Below are positions 1-10,778 of a DNA stretch of 64,000 nt, in pieces (positions within the stretch are counted from its first letter, which is position 1; each line of letters opens with the position of its first letter). A model generated the notes under the pieces. The model was given only the letters and a program-made list of their open reading frames with translations. It was not told the DNA's origin and searched no databases. A program made the translations under genes and the position numbers. The DNA comes from Hyperoodon ampullatus (Eukaryota > Chordata > Mammalia > Artiodactyla > Ziphiidae): assembly GCA_949752795.1 (NCBI GenBank), contig OX457074.1:28691980-28755979 (forward strand). The letters are read 5' to 3'.

Positions 1-57
1 CCTGGTCGGGGAACTAAGATCCTGTAAGCCCATGGCATAGCCAAAAAAAAAAAAAAA
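1..57 (+). mobile_element. CHR-type SINE, 3' end only
   Basis: The window opens inside a tRNA-derived cetartiodactyl SINE. The bases resemble the 'ctggtcggggaactaagatc' segment seen again in the complete copy at 7.1 kb, and they end in an A-run. The 5' part lies outside the window. Confidence 0.7.
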
Positions 58-77
58 AGAAGAAGAATGGCTTAGAC

Positions 78-543
78 CACCCTTTCTCAAAGTGAGATCT
101 GGGGATCCCCTGGGGATTCCCAAGACCCTTTTGAGACATCCATGAGGTTAAAGCATTTTCATAATAAGACCAAGACCACATTCATTATTTCACAAGTGTA
201 AAGTGGAGGTATTCCAGCGCCTATATGATGTGTGATATCACAGAGATGAAGTGCAGAAGCAATTATTATTAGAGCCCAGCCATCTCCCATTAACTCAGAC
301 TTAAAGAGATTTGCAAAAAGGTAGAACAACCACTCTTCTTACTAATTTTTTCTTTTGGAACATATAATTATTTTTTCGTAAATCCATGTTGTTTATATGA
401 ACAACAAATGGGTTTATTATCTTTATTTATAAATATTTAAACTTTTTCTCTGTCTCAGTTTCTAGCATGGTAAATACTGAGGCATAGCACACATAGACAG
501 AAGCTGTTTGGGATTCTCAGTAATTTTTTTTTTTAAGATGTAT

Positions 544-578
<35 letters not shown>

Positions 579-965
579 TTTTTGGCTGCGTTGAGACTTC
601 AGTTGTGGCACACGGGATCTTCGTTGATGCACGCAGGATCTTTCACTGTGGCACGCAATCTTCTCTCTAGTTTTGGTGTGCAGGTTTTCTCTTCTCTAGT
701 TGTGGCGTGCAGGCTCCAGGGCTCGTGGGCTCTGTAGTTTGTGGCATGCAGGCTCTCTCGTTGATGCGCATGAGCTCAGTAGTTGTGGCACATGGGCTTA
801 GTTGCCCTGTGGCACATGGGATCTTAGTTCCCTGACCAGGGATCGAATCTGCGTCCCCTGCACTGGAAGACGGATTCTTTACCACTGGACCACCAGGGAA
901 GTCCTGCCTCAATAATTTTTAAGAGCTGAAAGGGGCCCTGAAACCAGAAGTCTGAGAACCACTAG
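78..965. mobile_element. Old hAT-like DNA transposon, split by a SINE
   Basis: The left end contains 'tttctcaaagtgagatc' and the right end 'agtctgagaaccact'. Together they behave like the imperfect terminal inverted repeats of non-autonomous mammalian hAT elements. The internal text (ggggattcccaagaccctttt, then cataataagaccaagac) matches my memory of a common MER-type hAT family, but I cannot name it with certainty. A CHR-type SINE interrupts the copy. No transposase frame survives. Confidence 0.5.
529..907 (-). mobile_element. Long CHR-type SINE (CHRL-like), minus strand
   Basis: In plus-strand reading it begins with the reversed A-rich tail, a (TTTA)n run, followed by 'ttggctgcgttgagacttc'. 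It ends with the reversed SINE head 'ccaccagggaagtcc'. It belongs to the longer variant with several 'agttgtggc' units in its body. The flanks 'ctcagtaattttt' (516-528) and 'ctcaataattttt' (908-920) form a 13-bp target-site duplication with one mismatch, which fixes the ends. It is inserted in the hAT-like element. Confidence 0.85.
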
Positions 966-1750
966 CTTAACCAATAAGGATATTTGTTATCTCACATGAT
1001 CAGAGGTTCAAAGGCAGAGTGGTGGCTCCTGGGGTAGATGCAGTGGTTCAACCATGACATTGAGCACAAGGGTGCTTTCCAGCTTTCCACTTTTCCATCT
1101 GGCTACTCTCAGCTTGTCAGCAGCATCCCTTCTTCACGGTCAAGAGGCAGATGTTTGAGCAGTTATAGACATTGCAGATACGCACACATCTAGCCGAGAA
1201 AGGAATCTCCTCCCATGAGTCTCTACAGTAGGGGGAAATTTTTGCCTAAAAGCTTTCCTACAGAAACAGTTGGCCAGGATCAGGCCACACGCCCATACTC
1301 CAGCCTTAAGTCCTAGAGGTGAGTCTTGGCATTTTCAGCTTCTATGGAAGGGGTTTCTGCAGCACGAAGGGTGGGGGGAGGGTACTGTAGGGCTGGGGCA
1401 TGGGAACAGCTTGGCCTGTTGGAGAAGCCACAGGCCATCCACAGTGGGAGCATGGGAACACTGTTGGTGACACGTGTGGAAGAACGTGAGGAGAAGGTTA
1501 GGATCTACTACTTTAGCTTAGAAAGTGTTATTATAGCTGGGTCCGAGGTTGACCTGGGTCCTAGGTAAGTTTTGATAAGGTTTAGTCAACAGCAAGAATG
1601 AGATCCAGCTGTTTTGCTGGATGAAAACTTGATACGAATTTAGAATCCATTATCCTAAATTCCTTAAAACTTAAGCCATAAACTCAGTGAGTTAAGGGTT
1701 GGACTTTTTGTGATACATTTTAATATCTTCACCAGACTTTTAATTAAAAG
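966..1750. other. Sequence without recognised gene or repeat
   Basis: Mixed-composition DNA with short open frames only (80 codons or fewer). I see no splice-bounded coding segment, RNA gene or clear repeat. Some of it may be decayed transposon. Confidence 0.5.
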
Positions 1751-1754
1751 GTAA

Positions 1755-2298
1755 TCTGATATACAATAGCCAAGATATGGAAGCAACCTAGGTGTCCATC
1801 AACAGGTGAATGGATGAAGACGTGGCACATATATACTATGGAATGCTACTCAGCCATAAAAAAGAATGAAATTTTGCCATTTGCAACAGCATGGATGGAC
1901 TTGGAGGGCATTATGCTGAGTGAAATAAGTCAGAGAAAGACTTAGTTCTGTATGATATACTGTATGATATCACTTATATGTGGAATCTAAAACATACAAC
2001 AAACTAGTGAATATAACAAAAAAGAAACAGACTCACAGATATAGAGAACAAACTAGTGGTTACCAGTGGGGAGAAGGAAGTGGGGAGCGGGCAAGGTAGG
2101 ACTAGGGGACTAAGAGGTACAAACTACTATGTATAAAATAAATAAGCTACCAGGATATATTGTACAGCACAGGGAATACAGCCAATATTTTATAGAATAA
2201 CTATAAATGAAATATAATACTTAAAATTGTAAATCACTATGTTGTACACCTGAAACTTATATAACATTGTACTATACCTCAATTGAAAAATAAAAAAG
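1755..2298 (+). mobile_element. L1 3' fragment, plus strand
   Basis: It contains the decayed end of L1 ORF2 ('ggtgtccatcaacaggtgaa', 'ggaatgctactcagccataa') followed by the 3' UTR and an A-rich end near 2290. It is 5'-truncated, as most L1 copies are, and carries stops and indels. It is much more diverged than the L1 at 38 kb. Confidence 0.9.
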
Positions 2299-4830
2299 GT
2301 AATCTGATTAATGCAGGAGGAGCAGGAAAGGACTATGGGAAGGGTGGGTAAGGCATTTTGTAATTATGGCAGGAGTATCAGGCTTTTTACCTGGAAAGCC
2401 TGGGCTGGCCAGCAGTTACTTGCATCTTGGACTTGGGATGCACCTTCCCTAGGCAAAGGGCAGAGGTGCGGGTGACCCCTAAAGACAGTTCTTCCTCTGT
2501 GCTCTTTGCTAATTGGGACTGGACTCCAAAAAAGTGCCCAAACAAACCCAAGCCAGATGGATCACAATTTTGCTTGTCCTTTGTATTATCATTTCCCATC
2601 AATGATTTTTTTTTTTCAAATAGTCAATCAAACGTTTATCGATACTCTTCTAAATACTGGACACTGGTTAATTGACCCTTGACACAAAAATAGACTTGAG
2701 TGTCATAAGCTCAAGAAATACCCAAGTGGAAAATTTTCATGGCCTTAAGAAGTTGGTTTTTAGATATAGTGTCACATGATTTCCTTTAGTCAAAATGACC
2801 CTGTATCTAAATATCTCTGTTAGAATGTACTTTGCTTGATTTTACAAAAGCCCTCAAAAGGGCAATCATGGGCTCTCATGATGGGAATTCTGATTTTGAA
2901 AATGATGACCCGGACATGGGAATGTCAGTGTGTTGATGGTGGGTGTATGTTCTAGAAGCAACGCAGTAAAGTCCGTCCGGTAAATTTGGTAATCTGGCCT
3001 AGTGCAGAAAACAAAATCAAGGCTGAAAATAATACAGATTTGTTGTTGTTACTGATGTTGTTTTGTAATTGAAGTTCTGTTTATTAGAGTTTTACTATTT
3101 AGGTCAGACATTTGCTGATTCAGTTTTTAAAGAATTTGCAAACATTGCTTCCTCGGGCGCCCCCAGCCTGGGGGTGTAGAGCACAGAGGCCTGAATAATA
3201 ATTGTAGTTATAATAAGGCTGGGAGCACTGGACTTTTACCCCGCCCCCATCCGCAAGGCACCAGGCCTGGGGGCAGGGAGAAATGTGCTTGCAGTTTGGG
3301 CCTGCCAGCACTGTCAGCTGAGGTAGGATGCTTTGTCATGTAACGCAGGGCAAGGAAAATGTGCATGTTCACGAAGCACAGGGCTTAACGGATTAGTTTA
3401 TGGGACCAGTCAAATCTGTGTTAATAGAAGGAATGCAAATTTCCTATGTACTCCAGACAGGAGAGGGTTTTGGATGAAAATTAATCCTGGTCAAGGCAAG
3501 AGATGTTTGATTTTAAATATGCTAAGAGAAACCAGCTGCAGCTCCAAATGGAACACCCCCCCATCTTTGAAATCAGAGTTCACTCCTCCCATCTCCCTGC
3601 AGCCCACTGGCTGCTCTGCAGAAGCATCAGTAATCTGGTAGAGACGAAAGGGCATCAACATCCTTTTGACACCAGCGGCTTGTGAAATTTGCAAGACACA
3701 GAGAAGGAGAAAGAGGGGAATTGAGGCTTGATCCTTTCAGTAAAGAAGGGTGATGGATGGGGGAGAGGGTAGGGGAAGAGTCTTGGAAGGGGAGGGGGTT
3801 TACGGGCAAGGGCTGCCTGAAGAGAGAGAAGGGAGAGATTTGAAAAAAAAAATCTCTTTCTACTACAACACAGAACATTCTAGATGTTGCTTCTAAATTC
3901 AAAAGAAAAATGATTGAACTATATTCAGGATTCTAATAGATTTAGTATACTTTACATGTAGCAAATGGCGAGGTGTTTGTGGCTAGGGTTTGCAGATGTA
4001 TGGAAGGAGTGATGACCCGAATGTTTCTTGGATGTAATGTATTCTCCAGCAGGTATCAGAAATAGTTGGTTCCATACAAATGCAAGAAGTTCCCTAAGAG
4101 AAATGGCAAAGGGAACTTTGCAGGATGAGTGGCTGAACCAGCCTACATGGATGATTTAGGCTTCTCCAAAAGGCCTGCTCCTCTTGGGTGTGGATGCTGG
4201 ACACTGGTTACTCTTAATTTCTTCTTCAAAGGTGAAAAATGGATGTAACATTGGCAGTAAGAGAGCCCATCCTTACCTCCGAGAGAAGAGTAGTGGCAAC
4301 TCTGAGACAGATGGGGTCAGGGTAGTTGGCTCTGGTTTCTACACAGGCAGAGTGGGAGAATCTGTCCAACCTTCTCTCCCTGGCAAATCTGGCCTTGGAT
4401 TCCAGCCCAGGCCAGGAGCTCCGTCAGGGCTGGGCTTGAGGGAGAGCATGCTTGGTCAGCAGTTATGAGGCAATGGAACAAAAGTGAAATTGGGTCCCAA
4501 GCAAGGGTGGGTCAGACCTGGGTTCTGGGTCATAGTGTAAAGTGGAAACTGGTCTTGAGTCTTGGGAAAGGGCAAACAAGGAAACAAGTTGGACTTGAAA
4601 CATCACGTTTAAAACCAGGATTTGAAGGGGTAGGTTGGCAGCCCTGAATTGGCAAGAAGATGAGGCTGGGAGGATGAGCTCAGAAAGATCCCAGAAGAAA
4701 ACCTACACAGGCAAGAACATTTATGGAGTGGAACGGATAGAACTGTTGAGAACCAGCATAAGGACTATGGAAACTAGGACCTGCTCTGGCCGGTGGAAAA
4801 CAAGAATGGCTGCCAAAAAGAAAGGGCAAG
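2299..4830. other. Non-coding stretch without recognised element
   Basis: 2.5 kb of ordinary mammalian sequence. Open frames are short, overlap on both strands and lack splice context or coding character. A purine-rich patch lies at about 3700-3850. I see no supported gene or named repeat. Confidence 0.5.
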
Positions 4831-5037
4831 GCTTCCCTGGTGACGCAGTGGTTGAGAGTCAGCCTGCCAATGCAGGGGACACGGGTTCGTGCCCTGGTCC
4901 GGGAAGATCCCACGTGCCACGGAGCGGCTGGGCCCGTGAGCCATGGCCGCTGAGCCTGCGCGTCCGGAGCCTGTGCTCCGCAACGGGAGAGGCCACAACA
5001 TTGAGAGGCTCGCGTACGCCAAAAAAAAAAAAAAAAT
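4831..5037 (+). mobile_element. CHR SINE, plus strand
   Basis: Complete CHR SINE: head 'gcttccctggtgacgcagtg' (the tRNA A-box region), B-box-like 'gggttcgtgcc', the CpG-rich body 'gcgcgtccggagcctgtgct', and an A-run tail to 5037. It shows few changes from the other copies in this window, so it is fairly young. It is transcribed by RNA polymerase III in principle and encodes no protein. Confidence 0.92.
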
Positions 5038-5328
5038 AAGAAAGGTAAATCCTCTGGGCTACTTTCCCTGGGAAAAGGGAGGGCAAAGTCTAGTAGCATT
5101 CAGGAAGCCCTCCTCTCCTCCACTCCCCACCACGCCCTGGCCCTTTCAGCCCATACAGTGTCTCTAGTTGTCTTTGTGGAGCCCGTAACTGGACAGGTTT
5201 CCCTGGTGTGTGCTCACTCTTGGGTAGGTGTTCTTTGTGCTAACCACCCATAAGGAGGGGCTGCTGATGCCTGCGGGGGATCCTGGACGAGGAGGGACTC
5301 TCTGCCTGCTCTGCAGACCTCGAGGCTT

Positions 5329-5355
<27 letters not shown>
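5329..5355. repeat. (AC)n microsatellite
   Basis: An uninterrupted CA dinucleotide run of about 13 units. Confidence 0.95.
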
Positions 5356-5359
<4 letters not shown>

Positions 5360-6890
5360 GGAACAGGAGATCTGTATATTCTGCGTATCTGTATCTCACT
5401 GGTTCTGTTTCTCCGGAGAACCCTGACTAACACCTTCTCTCACTCTCCCTTCATTCTCACTGCTTATCCTCTTTGACCCCTTTTCCCTCCAGTGTCCCTC
5501 CCCTGCTCCTTCTTCTTCCCTATCATTCTTTCCTACAGAAATAAGCATGTTGCAGTCCTTTTTATACCTCCTTTCAACTGTGCCTCTGAGTCTTCCATAG
5601 TGTAGAAGAAAAAGCTCCACATGTGAGTAAAGGCACTTGCATTTTAATCCTGGCTCTTTCATTTATTAGCTATGTTGAGCTGGACATGTGTCATCGCCAT
5701 TGTAGTTAAGCTGAGTGGAAACCTCACTGCCCCAGGACCTGTGTCAACCCTGGAAATGTTCTAAGCCAGCTGTTTCCTCAGCTTCCTGAGAACAGAGTGT
5801 GTCTTACGCTATGACAGTAGCCTCGACCTCCAAGTATGCATGAGGCACACAGTAGGTGTTCAATATATGTGTGCCTTGTGTCAGGAACACAATGTTATAA
5901 GCACCAACTTTGAGACCAGCTGTGCCACGAACCCACCTCTGAGACGCAGAAATGGTGCTTTACGGAGAATGCCTGGAATTTCTAAAAGCCTGGAAAATCA
6001 CCCAATGTGTCTCTAAATCCAACTACAAATTTGCCTAGGCTCCCAGTCACAATGCCATCCTTGGTTTCTTTCATGTTTGTTACCCTCCTGGTTTTAATGT
6101 CTCTCTTGTATCCTGCCTTCCTAGATCCTGACCTTTGTCTCCTGATATATCTCTCATTTCACTCCTGGCTTTGGCTTTGGCCCATCTATCTCTTTGGCCT
6201 GAAGTCCCAGCTCCAAATTCTGCCTTGGAGTCCACAGCTGATTTCCCCCCATTCCTAGGCCCTTGCTGGATCGTGAAAAACTGCATCATCAGGAACAGTG
6301 CACAGGACCCCACTGTACATTGTACATGTATATTGGTGACTCAGTCTTTACCAGTCTGTGAATACAGGTAGAGCCTCATTTAAATGAATGCCCAAATCTT
6401 AGTTGCTCTGAGGTCTCACTGTTTCAATCTTTTATAGTAGCCTCTCCTATTTTTACAAAATCACTTAGGAAATACCAGGGTACTTAGACATATTCACAAA
6501 CTAGTGCTGGTCACTGGTTGCCACTATGGCTACTTGAACTTGGGCCTAATGATCCAGATCCTAACAGTTGTACACATGCTGCTCCATGGGCAATACTTAG
6601 ATTCCACTGCTATGACCACCACTAGATGCTGGTGGAACGGGAGACCCACCATGCACAATGCCAGTAAAACTGGAACATCCCCGGTGCTCTAAAAAGTCAG
6701 AAATCCCTTTTGCTACCTTGGGAAGCAGAAGGCTGCTTCTCTTCTTGCAAGAAGCAAGCTTACTATATGAGAGGTCTGCAGGACAGGCCCGAGTATGAGT
6801 AGTTACATCATCATACCTGGAAATAATCACTTTTCCCTAATTCTCAGACCCTTTCACTGCATCTAGCTTTCAGAATCATTGTAAAATTCA
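5356..6890. other. Mostly unassigned, with faint MIR/L2 traces
   Basis: At about 5625-5690 the phrase 'ttaatcctggctctttcatt' followed by 'attagctatg' resembles a plus-strand MIR core. At about 5795-5880 'gaggcacacagtaggtgttc' resembles a plus-strand L2 3' end. The rest shows short chance frames on both strands and no recognisable element or exon. Confidence 0.45.
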
Positions 6891-6892
6891 GG

Positions 6893-8540
6893 TGCCAAGA
6901 CAAGTCAATGGGGGAAATATAGTCTTTTCAACAAGTGGTGCTGGGACAACTGAATATCCACATGTAAAAGAATCAAGTTGAATGCATATCATATACCATA
7001 CACAAAAATCAACTCAAAATGGAAAAGAAACATAAATGTGAGAGCTAAAATTATAAAACCCTTAGGGACTTCCCTGGTGGTCCAGGGGTAAAGAATCTGC
7101 CTTACAATGCAGGGGACGTGGGTTCGATCCCTGGTCGGGGAACTAAGATCATGTATGCCACGGGGCAACTAAGCCTGCGCGCCACAACTACTGAGCTCAC
7201 CTGCCTCAACTAGAAGCCCCATTCCGCAAACTACAGAGCTCACATGCTCTGGAGCCTGCACACCACAACTAGAGAAGAGAAAACCCACCGCCACAACTAG
7301 AGAGAAGCCTGCGCGCCACAACGAAGAGCCTGCGTGCCTCAATGAAGATCCCGCATGCCCCAACTAAGACCCGACGCAGCCAAAAATAAATAAAATAAAA
7401 TAAAATAAATAAATGATCAATAAATCTTAAAAAAATAAAATTATAAAACTCTTAGAAGAAAACCTAGGAATAAATCTTTATAATCTAGGGTTAGGCAATG
7501 ATTTCTTAGATATGACACCAAATGCACAAACAATGAAAGGAAGAATTCATAAATTGGACTTTATCAAAACTAAGAACTTTTACACTTCAAATGACATCAT
7601 CAGGAAAGGGAAAAGATAACTCACAGAACTGGAAAAGCTAGCATATTATATAACTGATAAGGGACTTGTATCCAGAATATTTAAAGAAAGAACTCTTAAT
7701 AAGAAGAAAATAAATACTTCCATTTTAAAAATGGGCAAAGGATTTGAAGAAACATTTCTCGGAAAAGATATACACATGGCCAGTAAGCACATGAAAATAT
7801 GTTTGACATCATTAGTCATTAGGGAAATGCACATTAAAACCAAAGTGAGATACCACTTTATACTTGCTAGGATGGCCAGCATAGAAAAGCCAATAAGAAG
7901 TGTTGGTGAGGATATAGGGAAAGTGCCGCTGGAATGTAAAATGGTGCCGTCGCTGTGGAAAAGTTTGGCAGCTTCTCAAAACGTTCCCACATGACCCAAC
8001 AATTCTCTTAGAGAAACAAATATAAATGTCCCACAAAGACTTGCACCAAATGTTCATAGCAGCATTGCTCACAGTAGCCAAAAAGTGGAAACAACCCCCT
8101 TGCCCCTCAACTGGTGAATGGATAAATAAAAGGTGTTATATCCACACAGTATAATACGAAGAACAATAAAAAGGAATGAAGTACTGATACATGCTACAAC
8201 ATGGATGAACCTCAAAACCATTAGGCTGAGTTGAAAGAATCCAGTCATAAAAGACCACGTATTACATGTCTCCATTTATATAAAATGTCCATAAAAGGCA
8301 CATCTATAGAGACAAAAAGTAGTTTAGTGGTTACCAGAGATAAGGGGAAGGGTGGGGAGTGACTTTAAGTGGGTACGTGGTTTCTTTTTGCAGGGATGAA
8401 ACGTTCTAAAGTTAGACAGCAGTGTTGGTTGCGCAACTCTGTAAAGGTACTGAAGACCATTGAATTGTATACATGGGTGAATTTTATGCTATGTAAATTA
8501 TATCTCTATAAATTTTTTTAATAAATTTTTTTAAAGAAGT
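6893..8540 (+). mobile_element. L1 ORF2/3' fragment, plus strand, interrupted by a SINE
   Basis: Decayed L1 ORF2 C-terminal region: 'agtggtgctgggacaactga' matches the same part of the intact L1 at 43.9 kb, and 'ggcaaaggatttgaagaaac' matches that at 44.3 kb. The 3' UTR follows, to an A-rich end near 8540. A SINE inserted at 7066 splits it. After removing the SINE and one duplicate, the L1 reads on continuously. Frameshifts and stops are numerous. Confidence 0.9.
7066..7436 (+). mobile_element. Long CHR-type SINE, plus strand, with 19-bp duplication
   Basis: It starts 'ggacttccctggtggtccag', carries the B-box-like 'gggttcgatccctggtcggg', then a body of repeated 'gcctgcgcgccacaac' units and a (TAAAA)n tail. 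The flanks 'aaaattataaaacccttag' (7047-7065) and 'aaaattataaaactcttag' (7437-7455) are a 19-bp target-site duplication with one mismatch, cut from the host L1. Confidence 0.92.
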
Positions 8541-9258
8541 TTGATTAATTCAGGGATATTTGTCTCCGAGACAGATAAAACTTTTTGCAACTTAAAAAAA
8601 TACATCAGTTACTTCAGGTGCAGTTCCTGGGGCCTATGACCTTTGTGAGAATCTACAAAAAAGATTTTTGAGACCTAAAAAAACATGTATTGGCTTTAAA
8701 CTGTAAAGACTTATCTGAAATAAATCAAAAGCTGACAAAATATAATAATACGTCAACGAACCAATGAAAGCCAACTCATATGAAAGTAATATGCATACAC
8801 ATACATTGATGTAATATGGGATGTGGGTGTATTTCACATGTGACATGAAGGAATGAGACCCCCAGGAGCAGGGTGCAAGGACCATGAGAGTCTTGGGACA
8901 CGGAAGCTGCTTCACATAGCCTATTTTTTCTTTCCTTAAAGTGAGGTCTTTCTTAAGGCTTCTGTAGTCCTCCCCTGTAGAAATGCCCCTTTCTGGGCTC
9001 CCAAGTTCCTCAGACATAACAATAATAGACAGGGTTCAAGTTTTTGCCTTCCAGAAAGTTTGTTATCCTACATAAAGATCAGTGTACGCAAAGTAGTTTT
9101 ATAATAGAGCAAATCAAGTGCTCTTATTCCACTCAACAGAGGAACCCAGCTCCACTGTGCAAGGCACCTGGTTCCAAACCACCCTGGAATGGCCCTTACC
9201 GTGTTGCAGAAAATATATGTCCACGCTTGTGTCCTCCGCATTAAAAATAATGTGCTCA
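8541..9258. other. Unassigned stretch
   Basis: No repeat recognised. A 127-codon minus-strand frame (8634-9017) has no splice context, domain or plausible protein composition, and I treat it as chance. Confidence 0.5.
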
Positions 9259-9259
9259 G

Positions 9260-9474
9260 GCTTCCCTGGTGGCGCAGTGGTTGAGAGTCCGCCTGCCGAT
9301 GCAGGGGACACGGGTTCGTGCCCCGGTCCGGGAAGATCCCACATGCCGTGGAGCGGCTGGGCCTGTGAGCCATGGCCGCTGAGCCTGCACGTCCGGAGCC
9401 TGTGTTCTGCAACGGGAGAGGCCACAGCAGTGAGAGGCCCGCGTACCGAAGGAAAAAAAAAAAAAAAAAAAAAT
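9260..9474 (+). mobile_element. CHR SINE, plus strand, young
   Basis: Complete CHR SINE from 'gcttccctggtggcgcagtg' to a 22-base A-rich tail. It is close to the window consensus, including most CpGs. The flanks 'aaataatgtgctc' and 'aaatagcgtgctc' look like a target-site duplication with two changes. Confidence 0.93.
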
Positions 9475-10083
9475 AGCGTGCTCCCTGAAGATTTGGATGT
9501 GTCTCACTTACTACTGGACCCCAGGGCCCAGTGCAGTGCCAGGCACATGCTCTGGGCGCAAAAAGAAATTTCTTAATAGGTAAGTTATTTTTATTTATAG
9601 TGTTCAGAGTGACAATCACCACGTGCCTGGGTTCTTGCTTTCACGTTCTAAACTTCTACCCTCACATACCAATAAAATGGCTCAAAAAGTAAATAAATTA
9701 AAAACTTTAAAAGTAAATAAATTCCAATCCTCTTTGGGAAAGAATATAAGAGAAAAAGTGTTATCAGATCACTATTGGACAACCATTATAGTAATATTTC
9801 ATTCATGCAAGGATCATCAATGGATGCTAAGGTTAGCGGGTGAAAGTTGAAGGATTAAGAGGATATTTACACAGTCTCGAAGTATCTTTCCACAAGATGG
9901 TGATATCATGGTTTATAAGAAATAGCTATTTGGTCATTCAGATGACCAAAATATATATTTCTCATACATTCGGTCTTCACCTACAGTTCCTGGCTCACAG
10001 CTCCCCAAACCTTTGGAATTTCCTGAGCTATAAGAGCAACAGGATGATTATTTGGTCTCTTGTTTTCAGTTCCTGAAAATGCT
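9475..10083. other. Unassigned AT-rich stretch
   Basis: No recognised repeat or gene. Frames are short and overlap on both strands. Confidence 0.45.
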
Positions 10084-10675
10084 TTGGGGAAGGTGACAAG
10101 AGTGGGCTCTGGTTGCCGGGAACACCAACCATGAAATCAGAGGGTTGGAACTTTCGGTACCATCCCCCATCTCAGTGGAGAGGAGAGGGGCTGGAGGTTG
10201 AATGAATAGCCAGTGGCCAATGATTTAATCAATCACGCCTGTGTAATGAAGCCTCCATAAAAACCCCAAAGGAGAGGGTTTGGAGAGCTTCCGGGCTGGT
10301 GAACACGTGGAGATTTGGTGAGAGTGGAGTGTTTGGAGAGACCCTTTCCCCATACCTCACCCTATGTATCTCTTCATCTAGCCATTGATTCATATCCTTT
10401 TATGATAAATCAGTCAGCTGGTGAGTAAACGGGTTTTCCTGAGTCCTGTGAGCCATTCTAGAAAATTAATCAAACCCGAGGAGGGGGTTGTGAGAATCTC
10501 TGATTTATAGTCAGTCGGTCAGAAGCACAGGTAATAATAACCTGGGCTTGTGACTGGCATCTGAAGTGGAGGGTGGTCTTGTGGGACTGAGCCCCCTACC
10601 TGTGGAATCTGATTCTATCTCCAAGTAGATAGCGTCAGAAATGAGTTGGAAAAAAAAAAAAAAAAAAAGAAATGA
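10084..10675 (+). mobile_element. Probable old LTR-like interspersed repeat
   Basis: The segment contains 'gcctccataaaaaccccaaa' (a TATA-like block), 'tatgataaat', and 'ggactgagccccctacctgt' with 'agatagcgtcagaaatgagt'. I associate these phrases with a common mammalian interspersed repeat of LTR type, but I cannot name it from memory. No protein-coding remnant is present. An A-run at 10648-10668 and a CA microsatellite adjoin its right side. Confidence 0.4.
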
Positions 10676-10732
10676 GTTGAATTCTTGGATACCCCATTGG
10701 TGTCAGAGAATTGCTTGTTGGTATTGGGAAGC

Positions 10733-10776
<44 letters not shown>
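10733..10776. repeat. (AC)n microsatellite, about 22 units
   Basis: Pure CA/AC run, the longest dinucleotide repeat in the window and likely length-variable in the population. Confidence 0.96.

Positions 10777-10778
<2 letters not shown>

Noticed and set aside
4831..4925. tRNA-like head of the SINEs as tRNA genes
   Set aside because: A- and B-box-like motifs are present, but the rest does not fold as a tRNA and the copies are clearly dispersed SINEs.
4680..5099. 139-codon minus-strand frame
   Set aside because: It overlaps a CHR SINE and its flanks, and the matching peptides appear at every SINE copy.
5329..5355. CA repeats as CRISPR-like or regulatory arrays
   Set aside because: These are plain dinucleotide microsatellites, normal in mammalian DNA.
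8634..9017. 127-codon minus-strand frame as a gene
   Set aside because: It has no splice signals, no recognisable domain and an ordinary AT-rich composition, so it is best explained by chance.
9068..9622. 184-codon minus-strand frame
   Set aside because: Most of it is the reverse of the CHR SINE at 9260-9474. The same peptide style recurs wherever this SINE occurs.
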